In this document: positions 1 to 7,458 of the stretch, piece by piece
Layout: every line of letters begins with the position of its first letter
How positions within the stretch are numbered: the stretch's first letter is position 1
NCBI GenBank assembly: GCA_023458835.1
Contig: JAEWWY010000515.1
Location: 1 to 19,135, forward strand
Reading direction: 5' to 3'
Length of the DNA stretch: 19,135 bases
Source of the DNA: Bacillota bacterium
Lineage (GTDB): Bacteria; Bacillota; Clostridia; Christensenellales; Aristaeellaceae
Translations under genes and position numbers: made by a program
Notes under the pieces: model-generated
Databases searched by the model: none
Told to the model about the DNA's origin: nothing
What the model saw: only the letters and a program-made list of their open reading frames with translations

Positions 1-953
1 GGCGAAGCCGGTTCTTTCGCAAGATTTTTCAGGAACGCCGGCATGGCGCTTGGCGGCAGGCATTGCTGGGCCGCCAGGATCAGCGCGCCCTGGGCCGGCG
101 TGTACAGCGGCCGTTTAAGGCAATACCGGCTGCCCAGCTCTTCTTTCACCAGCGCAAGCAGCGCATCGTTTTGGAAGAGCCCGCCCGCGTCCGAGACCCG
201 AACCTCGCCCTCCAGACCGAGGCGGCGGTGCACCGTGCGCACCATCAGGCAGATTTCCTCCGCCGCCAGTTGGTAAAGCGCCCGCGCGTTTGGGTCGCCG
301 GCCGCCATTGCCTGCGCCACCAAAAGCTGCAGCCCGGCCATCCTTTTTCGGCTTTGGTTCAGGTCATGGTTGATGATGTGCGTGATGTCCAGGTCGCGCT
401 TAAGGCCAAAGTGCCCGCGGACAATGTCGTACAGGGGCGATTTGGGCATGCGGTCGTCCGCCTGCTTGGTAAACAGCTCCAGCGTTTTTCGCCCCATCCA
501 GTGGCCGGAGCCCTCGTCGCAAAACTGCCCGGACCAGCCGCCGCAGCGCACATAGCGCTGCCCGTCGCTGCCGGAGCATATGGAACCTGTGCCGCAAATA
601 ACGTTGATGCCGCAAGCGCCGCCCAGCGAACCCGAAAGCCCCACAACGGCATCATTATGCAGACTGACCTGGCCGAACAGCTTGCGAAGAAACCCGGACA
701 CCGCCTGCTCCACCTGCGGGTTTTCTTCCACCACCGGCATGCCCACGGCGGCGAAGGCCACATCGCGGGCGGAAAGGCCGAGCGGCGAAAGCAGCTCGCC
801 CGCGGCTTGCGTGAACAGGCTTTCAATGCCGGCCAGCCCGGCGGAATAGTAATTGCATCCGCCCGTGACGACATGGGAAAGGATGTGCCCCGTCTCATCC
901 GAGGCCAGAAACTCGGTCTTGGTGCCTCCGCCGTCCACCCCGACGAGGATCAT
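1..953 (-). CDS. N-acetylglucosamine kinase, BadF/BadG/BcrA/BcrD ATPase family (3' end off the window)
   Basis: About 317 codons are open from ATG at 953 to the left edge with no stop, so the C-terminus is missing. The N-terminus MILVGVDGGGTKTEF carries the phosphate-1 loop DGGGTKT (residues 7-13) of the actin-like ATPase fold. A second family block, VICGTGSICSG, and a late VSDAGGLFQND block follow in the expected order. The family phosphorylates N-acetylglucosamine or related sugars with ATP in the cytoplasm. The start overlaps the stop of the upstream SIS gene by ATGA, so the two are probably translationally coupled. A kinase beside a SIS sugar-phosphate enzyme and a NagZ-like glycosidase fits amino-sugar catabolism. 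Exact substrate (GlcNAc, GlcN or MurNAc) is inference; the family assignment is firm. Confidence 0.88.
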   Translation of the reverse strand, partial: MILVGVDGGGTKTEFLASDETGHILSHVVTGGCNYYSAGLAGIESLFTQAAGELLSPLGLSARDVAFAAVGMPVVEENPQVEQAVSGFLRKLFGQVSLHNDAVVGLSGSLGGACGINVICGTGSICSGSDGQRYVRCGGWSGQFCDEGSGHWMGRKTLELFTKQADDRMPKSPLYDIVRGHFGLKRDLDITHIINHDLNQSRKRMAGLQLLVAQAMAAGDPNARALYQLAAEEICLMVRTVHRRLGLEGEVRVSDAGGLFQNDALLALVKEELGSRYCLKRPLYTPAQGALILAAQQCLPPSAMPAFLKNLAKEPAS

Positions 954-2080
954 GGTCTTTCCCCTTTAAGCCGCTGAAAGTATGCCTTCAGGCCCGGGAA
1001 GATTTCTTCACCGGAAACCTTCTGCGCCTGCGGGTCGCCGCCGCGGTCGGAGGGTTTCTCCTTCCCGTGGGCCAGGCCAAGGTAGAGCGCGAACAGATAC
1101 AGCGCCACCGGATACACAAAGGGCGTCAGCCTCTCCTCCAGCGGACCGATCGGGATGATGTGCGTGGCCAGACTGGCCAGGTTTTCATCCGTTTCATCCG
1201 TCAGGACGATGGTGTCGATCCCCTTGCGCTTGGCAAGCGCCAGGAAGTTGGCGCCATACAGGAAGGACTGCCCCTTTGGCGCGATGACGATATAGGGGAT
1301 ATTCGGGGATGAGCCCCGGAAACGCCCGTGCATGTAGTTTTCCAGCTCAAAGCCGCTGGAATCAATCCAGCCGATTTCGGTCACCTTCAGCGATCCCTCA
1401 TGCACGGTAGCCATGTTCCAGCCGGAGCCCAGGATGGTAAAGCTGGGGCAGCCGGCATAACGCCGGGCCAGTGGTTTGAGGACCGATTCGGCGGAGGCGA
1501 TGATCTTTTCCACCTGGGCGCGGCAAGTCTCAAAGCGTGACTCAAACCCGCCGTCATAGGGCAGGCTCCGCGCCTTGGCCAGGGCGTTCATAAACAGGGT
1601 GAGCGTAACCAGCGTCTCAATGTAGGATTTGGTCTTGGTGGGGACGTTGTCGGTTTGGCCATTGAATGCGATGCTGATATCCGAAAGCCCGGCCAGGGCG
1701 CCTGCGGCATTGCCGGATACCGCTACCGTCATAGCGCCCATGGCCTTGGCGCGCCGGATGCCATCGCACACGGTCGGCGATTGGCCGGAGTTGGACAGCC
1801 CGACCACAAGCGCGTTTTTCAGGATCACTTCGGGGATATACAGAGCGTTCGCACCCTCGTACAGCGTGGCGGGCAGATGGCACGCCTGCTCCGCCAGCAT
1901 GGCGCCATAGCAGCCCGCGTACAGCGAGCTTCCGTTTCCGATAAATATCATGTGCCGGATGGACGCAGGGTCCAGCGCCTTGACCGCCCGCTCCACCGAA
2001 GGCCCGATGATGTCAAATGAAGTCCGCCAGGTTTCTTTTTGCGCAATGGAAAGAATATTGTTCATCAAGTCGATATCCAT
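950..2080 (-). CDS. SIS-domain sugar-phosphate isomerase/deaminase (AgaS/GlmS isomerase-domain type)
   Basis: 376 residues with two SIS domains. The first has GNGSS (48-52) and the phosphosugar-binding SNSGQS (96-101). The second begins near FTILGSGWN and contains HEGSLKVTE, followed by ENYMHGRF, resembling the EGALKLKE...HGP region of GlmS, AgaS and FrlB. These enzymes act in the cytoplasm on amino-sugar or fructosamine phosphates, typically converting glucosamine-6-phosphate to fructose-6-phosphate and ammonia. The start chosen is ATG 2080 (MDIDLMNNIL), preceded by AAAGGGAAG about 9 nt upstream; a longer reading from 2167 would run into the preceding GH9 gene. It lies 32 nt after GH9 and overlaps the downstream kinase by ATGA. 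NagB-II-type deaminase is my preferred reading; an AgaS-type deaminase or FrlB-type deglycase is possible. Confidence 0.87.
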   Translation of the reverse strand: MDIDLMNNILSIAQKETWRTSFDIIGPSVERAVKALDPASIRHMIFIGNGSSLYAGCYGAMLAEQACHLPATLYEGANALYIPEVILKNALVVGLSNSGQSPTVCDGIRRAKAMGAMTVAVSGNAAGALAGLSDISIAFNGQTDNVPTKTKSYIETLVTLTLFMNALAKARSLPYDGGFESRFETCRAQVEKIIASAESVLKPLARRYAGCPSFTILGSGWNMATVHEGSLKVTEIGWIDSSGFELENYMHGRFRGSSPNIPYIVIAPKGQSFLYGANFLALAKRKGIDTIVLTDETDENLASLATHIIPIGPLEERLTPFVYPVALYLFALYLGLAHGKEKPSDRGGDPQAQKVSGEEIFPGLKAYFQRLKGERP

Positions 2081-2112
2081 AGCAATCACTTCCCTTTTTG
2101 ATGGTGATGCGG

Positions 2113-3867
2113 TCAGACCGCCGCCAGCGCCACCGCCCAGATGTACCAACTGACATGGGGAATCCACTGCTCGGCCCAGCGCCAGTTGTCCTTGACCGCT
2201 TCATCGGGCTCCCGGTGGTAGCAGATGCCCTCGTCATCGTCGATGCCGCCCGTGATGCCGTTCACGATGCCGCCGGGGCAGGCCATGAACTCATACCGGT
2301 CCAGCGAGTAGTATTCGATATGGTTGCGGCCATGGCCCTTCATCATACAACTGTCAAAGGGATTGAGGCCAAGAATCCAGTCCAGTTGGTCGGCCGCAAA
2401 GCGAAGGAGCGCCTCTCGTTTTTCAGCATCGGCGGTAACGGCCGCCATGCGGTACGCGGCGGCGGCAAGCGATGCGAGCCGGGCGTTTTCCCCCTGCCAC
2501 CACGGGGCGGCTTCCGTATCATGGGGGAAGAAGAACGCGGTTTTGTTGCGCCCGCCGGTGCGCACCAACTGCCGGGCATATCCAAAGGGATTGTTCACCT
2601 CTTTTGTCACCGCCAATTGATACGCCATCGCCTGCCCGCAGACACGCAAAATATCGGCGGACAGCGCCTCATCCCGCGCAATGTCTAAAAAGCCCAGCAG
2701 CGCCATTACCGGCAGGCCGGCGTCGGAAGCGTGAAAGAACGGCCGGCCGGTGCCGTCCACCGAGAAGTAGCCGCCCTCCCCGGCCTGAACAAAGCGCTTG
2801 AGGATCCGCCTGGCCATTTCACGGCCTTTCAGGCGATAGGTGTTCTCGCGGGTGGCCAGGTACAGCTCCGTCAACGCGGCCAGGGCGCAGTACTCGTCCA
2901 CCAGGTTCCACTGCCCGTCGTTGGTATAGGTTTCATTATTGGCTTCCAGGCAGGCATAGCTGTCCTTGGCCGCCAGGATGTATTCGCTTTGGCTGTAGCC
3001 CGCCGACGGATAGTAGTGGCGGCCCGCCGCCGCCAGCGCAGCGATGCACAGCCCGCCGCCGCAGCGCAGGCTCGTTTCATAGTTGCGGTCCGAGATGGTT
3101 TCCTGCCCCGCGGTCGCCGCCGCGCCGAATTGGCGGCTGGAATGATCATATTCGAACACGAGCTTACGGCTGACCCGCACCGACGCATAGGAATCCAGCC
3201 GCTGAACGGCCTTGAAAAACGTTCCATTTCCGGTGCGCATGCGCATGATGAAATCAGCGCCTACGTACCCTTCGTCCAGATACCGCCGCAAAATCTGATT
3301 GTACAAGCCGTTGCCGGTCGCCTCCAGCAGGTCAAACGCCTTGAAGAACACATAAGCCGACAGGGGATGCTGCTGCGGATTGAAGTAGGTTGAGTGGGAC
3401 AGGTGGGACATATGGATGCCAGGGTCGCCCGAGGCGTCATACCAGCCGCCATGGACATCCAAAACCCCCGCCCGTGATCCCATGAAGGTGATGTGGCGGT
3501 CCGCCTCCAGCCACTCTCCCGACAAGCGCTGCGCCTTGAAATAATAGCCCGCGTCAGACAGCGTCCGGTGTCCAAGCAGGTTGTGCCTGATCTCAAAGGG
3601 CTGCGAAAGGACCGGGCCTTCCGGCGTATCGCACCGGAGAATGTAGATGCCTTCCCCGCAGTATGCGGTGAAATCAAAAAGATAGTAATAACCGGTATGC
3701 CACCGGGCTACCTCCCCGCATTCCACGGCGGCGCCGTGAAAGACGGCGGCCCCGCCGTCAGCGGGAACCAGGGCAAAACCGCCGGCGCCGGTTTTGCCCT
3801 GGCAAGCCAGCAGCGCTTTTTTGGGCGCATGCTGTTCATAGCCAATATGGTTGATCAGTATCTTCAC
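2113..3867 (-). CDS. Glycoside hydrolase family 9 enzyme, probable intracellular exo-beta-glucosaminidase type
   Basis: 584 residues. An N-terminal Ig-like (CelD_N) domain spans about residues 2-95 (ILINHIGY... to FEIRHN), followed by the (alpha/alpha)6 GH9 domain. The catalytic Asp motif appears as GGWYDASGD (140-148), the usual GGWHDAGD with one extra residue. Near the C-terminus, PGGIVNGITGGIDDDEGI and RWAEQW match the GH9 region that carries the acid Glu (about residue 566). No signal peptide is present, so the enzyme should act on imported oligosaccharides. GTG at 3867 is chosen because AGGAGGT sits 4 nt upstream; the longer ORF from 3924 would overlap the preceding gene. GH9 includes cellulases and bacterial exo-glucosaminidases acting on chitosan-type oligomers; the amino-sugar neighbours favour the latter. 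Substrate is inferred. Confidence 0.85.
   Translation of the reverse strand: MKILINHIGYEQHAPKKALLACQGKTGAGGFALVPADGGAAVFHGAAVECGEVARWHTGYYYLFDFTAYCGEGIYILRCDTPEGPVLSQPFEIRHNLLGHRTLSDAGYYFKAQRLSGEWLEADRHITFMGSRAGVLDVHGGWYDASGDPGIHMSHLSHSTYFNPQQHPLSAYVFFKAFDLLEATGNGLYNQILRRYLDEGYVGADFIMRMRTGNGTFFKAVQRLDSYASVRVSRKLVFEYDHSSRQFGAAATAGQETISDRNYETSLRCGGGLCIAALAAAGRHYYPSAGYSQSEYILAAKDSYACLEANNETYTNDGQWNLVDEYCALAALTELYLATRENTYRLKGREMARRILKRFVQAGEGGYFSVDGTGRPFFHASDAGLPVMALLGFLDIARDEALSADILRVCGQAMAYQLAVTKEVNNPFGYARQLVRTGGRNKTAFFFPHDTEAAPWWQGENARLASLAAAAYRMAAVTADAEKREALLRFAADQLDWILGLNPFDSCMMKGHGRNHIEYYSLDRYEFMACPGGIVNGITGGIDDDEGICYHREPDEAVKDNWRWAEQWIPHVSWYIWAVALAAV
3768..3802 (-). repeat. Perfect 14-bp inverted repeat inside the start of the GH9 gene
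   Basis: CCAGGGCAAAACCG at 3768-3781 pairs perfectly with CGGTTTTGCCCTGG at 3789-3802, leaving a 7-nt loop. It lies about 65 nt inside the GH9 coding region (residues 22-33, CQGKTGAGGFAL). No T-run follows on the minus strand. It could fold in the mRNA and affect early elongation or stability; that role is speculative. Confidence 0.6.
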
Positions 3868-3884
3868 GGTTACCTCCTGCCTTG

Positions 3885-5105
3885 TCAGGCTTTTTCCCCG
3901 CGGAAGGGGGCGTTTAATTCCCATGCGATGTCATTGCCGGCCTCCCAGGGGCTCTTGGCGCCATGCCGGCTGTTGAATTTGTCGATCTCGTCCAGCGGCA
4001 GCGTCACATCGCCCTTGAGGTGCGACAGTTGCACGCTGTTGATGATCTGGATGGTTTGCGCGGCCATCTTTGTATCCAGCAGTGAGCGCTTGTTTTCCAA
4101 AAAGCACTTGGCAAAGCAGTTGATTTCATCCTTGAACGACTCGTCCTCCGTCTTGTAGCTGGGAATCGGGATGCTGCGCTCGCCAAAGGCGCGGCTGCGG
4201 ATGCGCACGTATTCCTGGCCGTCTTCATCAAAGTACACATCGGCGGTCCCGGTGGAGCCCTGCACCTCGATATAGGCCTTGGTGGAGCTGCTCGATTTGC
4301 CCAGGCGCGGCCAGACCCAGGTGCTCTCGATGGTCACGTTGATCCAATCGTTGTTGACCGGATTGATGTAGCGGATTTTGAAGAGCGCGTTGTCGTCCAC
4401 TTCCACCCTGGTGTAGCGTCCGTTTCTGTATTTGGTGGGCTCGTACACGCCCATCTGGATGGACCGCACTTCCCTGGGAACCTTGTCAAAGCCGACGATG
4501 AACCAGGTGGTGCAAACCGCGTGGGAGCCGTAGTCAAAGATGCAGCCGCCGCCGGATTCCACGGCTTCATAGAACCAATCGCTGCGGCGGGGAGAGACCG
4601 CAAAGGAGCCCCGTGCCGTCCACACGTTCTGCACATCGCCGATCATGCCGCTTTCCACCACATTGCGCAGGGCCTGATAGCGCGGCAGGAAAATGTTGTC
4701 GTCATTGAGCTGGAAGATGGCGCTGCTCTTTTTGCCGGCTTCCACCACCTGTTTGGCCTCCAGCCAGGTGCGCGCCATCGGCTTTTCGCTCATGGCGGCC
4801 ACGCCCCTCTCCAGGGCCATCGCCGAATAGTAAGCATGGTAGCGGAGCGAGGAGCAGATGTCAACCGCGTCCACGTGCCTGAGCATTTCCTCGGCCGAAT
4901 CATAGATCACCGCAGTTTCCGGCTTGACGTCGCGGTTTTCATTGCGCATATAACGGAAATAGTCTTCCCGGGCCGCCTTGGCATTTTCGGGATTGATATC
5001 GAAAAATCCTGTTACTTCGGTTTGTGGGATGGAAGCGAGTGCCGGCAAATGAGCGGTGCGTGAGATATTGCCTGTCCCGATCATTCCTACCTTGATTTTT
5101 TTCAT
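3885..5105 (-). CDS. Gfo/Idh/MocA family NAD(P)-dependent oxidoreductase
   Basis: 406 residues, cytoplasmic. The Rossmann nucleotide-binding loop is GMIGTGNISRTAHLPAL (7-23) and the family's conserved EKP motif is SEKPMA (106-111). The C-terminal alpha/beta domain includes GGGCIFDYGSHAVCTTW, the substrate-site block where family members carry a GG..D.G.H motif. The family oxidises or epimerises sugars and inositols at a hydroxyl; some members are GH109-type NAD-dependent glycosidases. Start ATG 5105 has AAGGAAG about 9 nt upstream. It is first in the minus operon, 17 nt before the GH9 gene, and faces the divergent AraC gene. In this locus it may oxidise or hydrolyse a modified sugar of the imported oligosaccharide; the substrate cannot be read from sequence. 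Confidence 0.9.
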   Translation of the reverse strand: MKKIKVGMIGTGNISRTAHLPALASIPQTEVTGFFDINPENAKAAREDYFRYMRNENRDVKPETAVIYDSAEEMLRHVDAVDICSSLRYHAYYSAMALERGVAAMSEKPMARTWLEAKQVVEAGKKSSAIFQLNDDNIFLPRYQALRNVVESGMIGDVQNVWTARGSFAVSPRRSDWFYEAVESGGGCIFDYGSHAVCTTWFIVGFDKVPREVRSIQMGVYEPTKYRNGRYTRVEVDDNALFKIRYINPVNNDWINVTIESTWVWPRLGKSSSSTKAYIEVQGSTGTADVYFDEDGQEYVRIRSRAFGERSIPIPSYKTEDESFKDEINCFAKCFLENKRSLLDTKMAAQTIQIINSVQLSHLKGDVTLPLDEIDKFNSRHGAKSPWEAGNDIAWELNAPFRGEKA

Positions 5106-5129
5106 GGCTAGACTTCCTTTCTAAAAGTA

Positions 5130-5158
5130 TGGCATATCGTTTGGCCATCCTGTATAAT
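5130..5158 (+). promoter_or_regulatory. Candidate promoter for the AraC-type regulator
   Basis: A perfect TATAAT lies at 5153-5158. The hexamer 17 nt upstream (TGGCAT at 5130-5135) is a poor -35, as expected for an activated or weak promoter. The predicted start near 5165 leaves a leader of about 48 nt before GTG 5213. Confidence 0.4.
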
Positions 5159-5194
5159 ATGGCCAGACAACCGATGTAAAGGCGCGGCCGCGCC
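5142..5194. promoter_or_regulatory. Candidate operator region: two TGGCCA palindromes and a 14-bp palindrome
   Basis: TGGCCA occurs at 5142-5147 and 5160-5165, 18 bp apart and flanking the shared -10 region. GGCGCGGCCGCGCC at 5181-5194 is a perfect 14-bp palindrome in the AraC leader, just upstream of its ribosome binding site. These are plausible sites for the divergent regulator; binding is not demonstrated. Confidence 0.35.
5151..5180 (-). promoter_or_regulatory. Candidate sigma-A promoter for the oxidoreductase-GH9-SIS-kinase operon
   Basis: On the minus strand, TTTACA (5180-5175) and TATACA (5156-5151) are separated by 18 nt, giving a predicted start near 5144 and a leader of about 40 nt. 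The -10 overlaps the plus-strand -10 of the AraC gene, so the two promoters probably exclude each other. Confidence 0.4.
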
Positions 5195-5212
5195 GCGGAT
5201 GAGGGATGGAAC

Positions 5213-7456
5213 GTGATCAAACCAAAACTGCACATTTATTCGAAATTTCTCTTTACATATCTGGCGGTCATCATCATTTTGCTGCTGGGCACGCTGCCGG
5301 TGTACAGCCATTATGCGGACAACCTTCGCCAGAAGGAAACCGACAAGGTGGTCCGGACGCTGGAAGCCGGGATCAAGCGCCTTGAGGAGACGGTGGTCGA
5401 CCTGTCATGGGCGATCACCAGCCTTGAGGAGGACTTTACCTACCGGAGGCTGACCTCCAAAAGCGAATCGCTGACACCCCGGGAGCTGTACGCGGCCATC
5501 CAGGTGCAAAAGAGCTTCGCGGGCGCGGTCCGCAACATCAGCCTGATCGATTACGCTTTTTTGAGCTTCCTGAACAATGACATCATCATTGACCTGGAGC
5601 GCGTATACCGGAACAGCGACAATTTCTATGGCACCTTCCTGCACTATACCGGGCAGGACTTTACCAATGTTGATGATATCCGGGCCGCCGGCAGCCCGGT
5701 GCTGCCCTGCCAGCCAGTCACCATCCGCACCCGAAGCACGCTGCTTCAGGGAGAATACGTCACCCTCATGTTCTCTGGCAGCTTCGGCCAGAATACCCAA
5801 AACGCGCTCTACGCCTTTTTCGAGCGGGGCCGGCTGCTGGACCTGCTGCTCAGCCCCGGCGTTGCCGAGCAGGGCGCGCTGCTGATTCGGGATATGCGGG
5901 GGCAGGAGATTCTCAACAGCAACCCGCAGCAGATTTCCCTGGAGCCCGCCGCCCGCAGCATGGAGCTGATTGAGCGCGATACCGCGCTGCTGGGGCTCAG
6001 CATCCGGGTGGCGGTACCGGACGCGATGTACGTCGGCGGTTTGTGGAATGCCATGAGCATGGTGCTCCTGTTTGCCCTTGTGGCCTTGTTTTTCAGCACC
6101 CTGGCCGCCTTCCTGTTTGCCTACCGAAACACCAAGCCCATTAAGAACACGCTCAAGCGCATCCGGGAAATCGGCATGGGCGGTGACAGCGAAGCCCGGG
6201 ACGCGTTCGGATTCATTAACCGGGCGCTGGACACCATCAGCATGGACTGCAACAAGCTTTCCACGGAACTGCAGACCTATCAAAAGCGGCTGCGCCACCA
6301 GACCATCGAAAACCTGCTCAATGGGTATGTGGTCTATGCGGATGATCCGAAAATCGGCGTTCATCTCCATAAGCGAAACAGGCTGCTGCTCTTTGGCGCC
6401 AGCAAGTCGGAAGCGGGCACCCGTTTTGGCGGCGATTGGGTGAAAAACTACGGTGAGCTGGAATCCTTTGTAGCGTTGAACCTGGTCAAAGCCGGCCTGC
6501 CCGAAGGGATCATCGTGCATGAGACCGAGGAGCGGGATATCGCTGTGATCATCCCCGGGGAGGACGAGCCCCCCTGGAACACGCAGGCCGTCGGAGAAGT
6601 GGTCGAAGGTATCCTGGAAACCCTGAATACCAGGCTGAATGTCCGTACCTGCGCGGCCATCAGCCAGGTGTTTGATGATCCAAACTTGTTGGTGCGGGAG
6701 TTCGTCCGGGCCAAGAACGCGTTGGAGGCCTTCCCGCCTCAAAGCGATCCGATGATCTGGCTGCCTGAGCAGGAAGCGGCCAACGCGTGTCCCGACCTGA
6801 CGCCCACCGTGATCAACCAGATTTATGAACTGCTCATGATGGGCGCTTACGACCATCTGATGGCGGTATTGGACATCGTCTTTACGCCGGACGTTCTTTT
6901 GTCGGACCATTTCAAGCAAGCCTACTACAGCGTGCGCGGCCGCCTGCTGACGGTTTTATTCAAGATCAGGACCGAGGACAGGGCCGGGCAGCAGATTCCG
7001 GACTATGATCCCAAAAAATCCAGCCAGGAGCTGTTATTCGAGCTTCGTGAAAGCTGCCGCGTCCTGTGCGGGCAGATCAACCGCCAGAAGGTCAGCCATA
7101 ACAGCCAGCTTGTAAACTCCATCCTTGCCTACATCAACCAGAATTACGCCGATTCCCAGTTGAGCGCCACGGCGATTGCCCGCAGGTTCAATATCTCCAG
7201 CAAATACATGTCGCAGTTCATCAAGTCACAGACCGGGCGCACCTATTCGGAATACCTGGAAAATGTCCGCCTGGAGCATGCATTGCAATTGCTGAAAAAA
7301 CCAGACATCAACGTGATGCAAATCGCAAACAGCGTGGGTTTTGCCAACCAGAACACCTTCTACAAGGCTTTTAAAAGGGTATATAAGGTATCGCCCAGCA
7401 CCTGGCGCAGCAGCGGGAGTGAGGCCGGCGCTTCTTCCGAAGGCGAGAAGGCATGA
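5213..7456 (+). CDS. Membrane-anchored AraC-family transcriptional regulator with extracytoplasmic sensor
   Basis: 747 residues. Transmembrane helix 1 is at about 11-31 and helix 2 at about 278-303. The roughly 245 residues between them form an extracytoplasmic sensor region, probably Cache-like. After helix 2 comes a cytoplasmic linker, then a C-terminal double helix-turn-helix at about 635-735, with the AraC signatures ATAIARRFNISSKYMSQFIK and IANSVGFANQNTFYKAFKRV. This matches YesS/YtdP-type regulators, which sense extracellular saccharide or a binding protein and activate Lpl-type transporter loci. GTG 5213 is chosen because GAGGGATGG precedes it. It is divergent from the oxidoreductase operon and convergent with the GH3 gene, 2 nt apart. 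It probably regulates both flanking operons; that is inference from position. Confidence 0.92.
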   Translation: MIKPKLHIYSKFLFTYLAVIIILLLGTLPVYSHYADNLRQKETDKVVRTLEAGIKRLEETVVDLSWAITSLEEDFTYRRLTSKSESLTPRELYAAIQVQKSFAGAVRNISLIDYAFLSFLNNDIIIDLERVYRNSDNFYGTFLHYTGQDFTNVDDIRAAGSPVLPCQPVTIRTRSTLLQGEYVTLMFSGSFGQNTQNALYAFFERGRLLDLLLSPGVAEQGALLIRDMRGQEILNSNPQQISLEPAARSMELIERDTALLGLSIRVAVPDAMYVGGLWNAMSMVLLFALVALFFSTLAAFLFAYRNTKPIKNTLKRIREIGMGGDSEARDAFGFINRALDTISMDCNKLSTELQTYQKRLRHQTIENLLNGYVVYADDPKIGVHLHKRNRLLLFGASKSEAGTRFGGDWVKNYGELESFVALNLVKAGLPEGIIVHETEERDIAVIIPGEDEPPWNTQAVGEVVEGILETLNTRLNVRTCAAISQVFDDPNLLVREFVRAKNALEAFPPQSDPMIWLPEQEAANACPDLTPTVINQIYELLMMGAYDHLMAVLDIVFTPDVLLSDHFKQAYYSVRGRLLTVLFKIRTEDRAGQQIPDYDPKKSSQELLFELRESCRVLCGQINRQKVSHNSQLVNSILAYINQNYADSQLSATAIARRFNISSKYMSQFIKSQTGRTYSEYLENVRLEHALQLLKKPDINVMQIANSVGFANQNTFYKAFKRVYKVSPSTWRSSGSEAGASSEGEKA

Positions 7457-7458
7457 GG

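Noticed and set aside
359..898. Minus-strand open frame of 179 codons inside the kinase gene
   Set aside because: Arg/Ser/Pro-rich shadow frame of the true kinase reading, without any family motif.
5405..6919. Minus-strand open frame of 504 codons opposite the AraC gene
   Set aside because: It is antisense to a clearly recognised protein, has atypical composition (His/Gln/Val rich) and no motifs; high GC makes long shadow frames common.
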